64,000 nt of DNA from JALHOP01 sp964484195. Its GTDB lineage: Bacteria > Myxococcota > XYA12-FULL-58-9 > JALHOP01. A model generated the notes under the pieces. The model was not told the origin of the DNA and made no database searches. It saw only the letters and a list, made by a program, of their open reading frames with translations. The stretch covers positions 124,001 to 188,000 of the forward strand of contig CAZAER010000005.1 of the NCBI GenBank assembly GCA_964484195.1. The letters are read 5' to 3'. Position 1 is the stretch's first letter, and each line of letters starts with the position of its first letter. Positions 61,428-64,000 of this stretch are shown in pieces. A program made the translations under genes and the position numbers.

Positions 61428-61841
61428 ATGAGTACTAGGGAGCTCAGCCCGGGCCTCAAAGGCTTTCTCTACGAGCACGTCGCTTCGTACGAGCACCTCG
61501 AGGCGTTGCTGTTTCTTCACGCCCGCACCGCGGACGCCTGGTCTGCCGTAGCGGTCGCGAACGCTACGCACCTCACCGATGCGAGCGCCGAGCAATGTCT
61601 CGACGAGCTCGCCGCCAAAGGTCTGTGCAACGCCCGTGATATCGGTGGCGAGCGTGTCTATCGTTTCACCCCCGCGAGCCCAGCCATCGCCGCCTTTGTC
61701 GCCGAGCTGGCGGAGGCTTACGCGGCCGACCCGCTGGGAGTCGTCCACGTCATGAATGCCAACGCCCTCGAGCGCGTGCGCAACCGAGCTGCGCGCGCCT
61801 TCGCCGACGCCTTCGTCCTCGGCAAGAGAAAGGACAACTGA
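61428..61841 (+). CDS. winged-helix-like protein of unknown function
   Basis: A 137-residue protein. The middle shows a winged-helix-like order: helix HVASYEHLEALLFLH, then TDASAEQCLDELAAKGLCNA and a short wing (GGERVYRFTPAS). The C-terminal helix includes VMNANALERVRNRAARAFAD. It lacks clear DNA-contact residues, so it could be a DNA-binding or a protein-binding version. The stop overlaps the next start (TGATG at 61841), linking it to two membrane proteins that follow. LysR is divergent. Confidence 0.6.
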   Translation: MSTRELSPGLKGFLYEHVASYEHLEALLFLHARTADAWSAVAVANATHLTDASAEQCLDELAAKGLCNARDIGGERVYRFTPASPAIAAFVAELAEAYAADPLGVVHVMNANALERVRNRAARAFADAFVLGKRKDN

Positions 61842-62101
61842 TGGCCGAGCTCGTCTACCTGTTGTGTGCCGCGACCAGCATCACCTGCGCCGTCCTGCTG
61901 GTGCGCGCCTACCGCGGCAGCCGAACCAAGCTGCTCTTGTGGAGCGGCTTGGCCTTCGTCGGTCTCGCCGCGAACAACGTGCTGCTTTTCGTGGACCTGG
62001 TCCTGCTGCCGACGTCGATCGACCTCTCGGTGTGGCGCAACGTCGTCGCGCTCGCAGCCCTAGCCGTGCTGTTGTTCGGCCTGGTGTGGGAGTCGCAATG
62101 A
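61841..62101 (+). CDS. DUF5985-like small membrane protein, first copy
   Basis: An 86-residue protein with three hydrophobic helices: ELVYLLCAATSITCAVLLV, KLLLWSGLAFVGLAANNVLL and VVALAALAVLLFGLVWE. The pattern and the LLLWSGLAFVGLAANNVLL core fit the DUF5985 family. Function unknown. It overlaps the preceding winged-helix-like gene by one base and the next, related gene by ATGA, so three gene products are probably made together. Confidence 0.75.
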   Translation: MAELVYLLCAATSITCAVLLVRAYRGSRTKLLLWSGLAFVGLAANNVLLFVDLVLLPTSIDLSVWRNVVALAALAVLLFGLVWESQ

Positions 62102-62376
62102 CCACCGATGCCGTGAACGTATTTCTGCGCGGCGCTCTGTGGGCCTGCTCGTGGATCGCGGCGCTCTTCTTCATGCGCTACTGGCGCCTGGGGCGCGACC
62201 GCCTCTTCGTGTTTTTTGCGACGTCGTTTTTCCTGCTCGGGCTGAGCTTCGCAGGGCTGGCCGCCGCGAACGGGATGGCGGAAGACCGCCATTGGGTCTA
62301 CGTGCTCCGCCTCGTCGCTTTCATCCTCATCGCGGTCGGAGTCGTCGACAAGAACCGTCGTGCGAAAACGCCGTGA
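62098..62376 (+). CDS. DUF5985-like small membrane protein, second copy
   Basis: A 92-residue protein with three hydrophobic helices: NVFLRGALWACSWIAALFF, VFFATSFFLLGLSFAGLAAA and YVLRLVAFILIAVGVVD. It has the same topology as the preceding protein, and both are in the DUF5985 style, so they are probably paralogues that form a hetero-oligomer. The ATG at 62098 overlaps the preceding stop. The stop at 62376 lies three bases from the convergent radical SAM gene. Confidence 0.75.
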   Translation: MTTDAVNVFLRGALWACSWIAALFFMRYWRLGRDRLFVFFATSFFLLGLSFAGLAAANGMAEDRHWVYVLRLVAFILIAVGVVDKNRRAKTP

Positions 62377-62379
62377 CGG

Positions 62380-63642
62380 TTACAGAGCCGCGAGTGCTTC
62401 TTCGAGCCACGGATCGACGCGCGGCTCGCTCGCCGGACGCGCGAGAGCGCGGGCATGACAACCGCGGACGCCGCGAGCGCCGCCGAGGGTCACCAGGCCG
62501 GCGCCGACCGGATCACGCCAGCGCTTGATCGCTGGAGCGGACCGCCAGATCTGCTCGAAGCTCGTCTCGCGCAGCGACCAATCGTCCTCGTCTTTGAGGA
62601 ATCCGCAAGCGCGGACGGTACCCGTGGGGCTGATGGCCGCGACACTGGTGCCGGCGACGCACGCCGAATCGCTGACGACATCGACCCAACCAGGGTGATC
62701 GACCCCCATGCCGTCGCCGGTATTCGCTACCGGGGCGTCGCTCGGCCACGCCGCCAGCATGGCCACGAGCGCCGCGTCGTAGGCTTGTTTGCCGATGACG
62801 AGGTCGGTTGCTCCGCCAGAGACGCCGGTGGGCGCGGAGCGGAACGGGCGGAAGGTGACGCGATGAACGCCCAGGTCGCGTCCGATGACGGCGTATTCGC
62901 CGAGGCGTGGCGCGTTGCGGGCAGTGACGGTGACGCGGATCTGAACGTCGGCTGCGCCGGCCGCGACGATGTGACGGATGCCGTTGATCGCTTTGGCGTA
63001 GCGGCGGTCGCCTTCGGCCGACTCGCCGGGCAGGTCGAGGGATACCGAGATCCAGCGCACACCCGTCGCGACCAGCTTCGGCGCGGTCATGTCGTTCAGC
63101 AGCATGCCGTTGGTGCAGATGGCCGAATCGAGCCCCGCCGCGGTTGCGGCTTCGAGGATGGCGTAGGTGTCTTTGCGAAAGAGTGGCTCGCCACCACCGA
63201 AGATGAGCTGCGGGGTGCCCATGCTCGCGAGGTCCGCGAACAACGCCTTCCACTCCTCGAGGGAAAGCTCGTCGCTTCGTCGCTTCTTGGTGATGTCGGC
63301 GTAGCAGTAGTCACAGGCGATATTGCAGGCGCTGGTCATCTGGACGTGCGCCATCAAAGGAGCCGACAGAGCGCCGTCGACCGCGGGGTTCGCGATCCGT
63401 GGCACACGGCAACGAAACTGGGCGTCGAGCAGGCCGCGTTCTTGCCAAGTAAAGAGCTCGGCGAGCTTGCCCGCCATCACGGACGGCTCGCCCTCACCCA
63501 TGAGGTCGAGAAGGCTCGTCTCGTCATCCGTTTTGGCGATCAGCTCGGCGAGCTCCGCCGATACCGGCGCGAACTCTCCAATCGACTTGTCGTAAAACAA
63601 GGCACCAAACGCTTCGAAACGGATGAACGAGCCGCGCTTCAT
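62380..63642 (-). CDS. radical SAM protein with N-terminal PqqD-like region
   Basis: A 420-residue enzyme. Residues about 100-330 are a radical SAM core with the cluster motif TSACNIACDYCYADI (CxxxCxxC), SAM-binding FGGGEPLFRK, and ICTNGMLL. The C-terminal part has Cys in SDSACVAG, VRACGFLK and VRGCHARA, suggesting a reduced SPASM-type auxiliary cluster. Residues 1-80 (FEAFGALFYDKSIGEFAPVS, LAELIAKTDDETSLLDLMGE) have the form of a PqqD-like peptide-recognition domain. Such proteins mature ribosomal peptides or form protein crosslinks. The upstream gene ends four bases before its start, so the two are probably co-transcribed. Confidence 0.85.
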   Translation of the reverse strand: MKRGSFIRFEAFGALFYDKSIGEFAPVSAELAELIAKTDDETSLLDLMGEGEPSVMAGKLAELFTWQERGLLDAQFRCRVPRIANPAVDGALSAPLMAHVQMTSACNIACDYCYADITKKRRSDELSLEEWKALFADLASMGTPQLIFGGGEPLFRKDTYAILEAATAAGLDSAICTNGMLLNDMTAPKLVATGVRWISVSLDLPGESAEGDRRYAKAINGIRHIVAAGAADVQIRVTVTARNAPRLGEYAVIGRDLGVHRVTFRPFRSAPTGVSGGATDLVIGKQAYDAALVAMLAAWPSDAPVANTGDGMGVDHPGWVDVVSDSACVAGTSVAAISPTGTVRACGFLKDEDDWSLRETSFEQIWRSAPAIKRWRDPVGAGLVTLGGARGVRGCHARALARPASEPRVDPWLEEALAAL

Positions 63643-63646
63643 GGGT

Positions 63647-64000
63647 TCACTTCGTCTTGTTGAGGACGTGGAGCGCGATCTGCGCGGAGAGGGAATCCTT
63701 GTCGCGACCGAAGGCCTCTTTGGCCGCCGCGAGCTCGTCTTTGTCGAGCTGCTTGTCGCCCTTGCCGACCTTCTTCGAGCCCGTGGTGCGGATGTCGAAG
63801 CTTGCGATGCGCGTCTTGGCCTCGATGACAGCCTGGAGCACGCCGACGACGCGTGCCGCGTTCAGGCTTTTCGCCGGCACTTTCTCGTCGCGGTAGTGCG
63901 AAAACTCCGTCGAGCAGCCGGATCTCGTATAAACCGGCTTCTTCTCGACGTCGGTGAAGTGATCGCGAACGGTCGCGACCAGGGCTTGCATTTTCGGGTC
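63647..64000 (-). CDS. hypothetical protein, 5' part outside the window
   Basis: At least 117 codons; the frame stays open to the right edge at 64000, so the true start is uncertain (ATG at 63991 is one option). It is Lys- and Ala-rich. The only two parts with clear order are HFTDVEKKPVYTRSG and LDKDELAAAKEAFGRDKDSL. One Cys is seen (RSGCSTEF). It ends four bases before the radical SAM gene. I see no leader/core split of a typical RiPP precursor, so it is not assigned that role. Confidence 0.45.
   Translation of the reverse strand, partial: DPKMQALVATVRDHFTDVEKKPVYTRSGCSTEFSHYRDEKVPAKSLNAARVVGVLQAVIEAKTRIASFDIRTTGSKKVGKGDKQLDKDELAAAKEAFGRDKDSLSAQIALHVLNKTK

Overview
This is a dense, GC-rich window with about 60 protein genes, almost no gap above 250 bases, and no rRNA, tRNA, CRISPR array or insertion sequence that I can see. 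The gene mix points to a myxobacterium-like member of Myxococcota (former Deltaproteobacteria). The signs are a Ser/Thr kinase fused to receiver-like and PilZ domains, a second PilZ protein resembling the paralogous PilZ domain family described from Myxococcus, many lipoproteins with Ig-like, beta-propeller-like, beta-helix or Cys-repeat regions, a secreted serpin, DUF1244 and DUF5985 proteins. The taxon is an inference from content, not a search result.

Layout. 1-8.3 kb: the 3' end of mutH, an alpha/beta hydrolase, secreted proteins and lipoproteins, a winged-helix regulator, a PilZ protein and a large M1 aminopeptidase. 8.4-12 kb: a two-gene heterodimeric ABC exporter, preceded by two near-identical 23-bp palindromes. 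12-21.4 kb: unknown membrane proteins, a large glycoside-hydrolase-like protein, a MoaD-MoaE fusion, the kinase-receiver-receiver-PilZ protein, and two membrane proteins built from three copies of one undescribed module. 21.4-30 kb: a transglutaminase lipoprotein, hemW, two amino/dicarboxylic acid transporters, a secreted GH13 alpha-glucosidase and prpC. 30-42.5 kb: a serpin, unknown proteins, a 2OG-Fe(II) oxygenase, DUF1244, a molybdate/tungstate ABC operon, a 1000-residue lipoprotein, a ClpX-like ATPase lacking the zinc-binding domain, and an unknown protein. 42.5-47.3 kb: an ArsR regulator divergent from an RND efflux pair, with a long palindrome between them. 48-54.7 kb: an amino-sugar / cell-wall recycling locus. 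54.7-64 kb: a double-FKBP lipoprotein, a Cys-repeat lipoprotein, three leaderless effector-like genes, a LysR regulator, a DUF5985 trio and a radical-SAM maturase.

How genes work together. The clearest pathway is at 49.3-54.7 kb. A Na+/solute symporter, MurQ etherase, a GlmS-like glucosamine-6-phosphate deaminase and NagA form a tightly overlapping minus-strand operon, facing a BadF-type amino-sugar kinase gene. Together these could take MurNAc and GlcNAc from outside the cell to fructose-6-phosphate without a PTS. The second clear unit is the ArsR-controlled efflux pair. The third is the binding protein-permease-ATPase operon, which with MoaDE hints at active molybdenum or tungsten cofactor metabolism. 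The most novel-looking items are the triplicated membrane module, the zinc-finger-less ClpX paralogue, the kinase/receiver/PilZ hub, and the PqqD-like/radical-SAM protein at the right edge.
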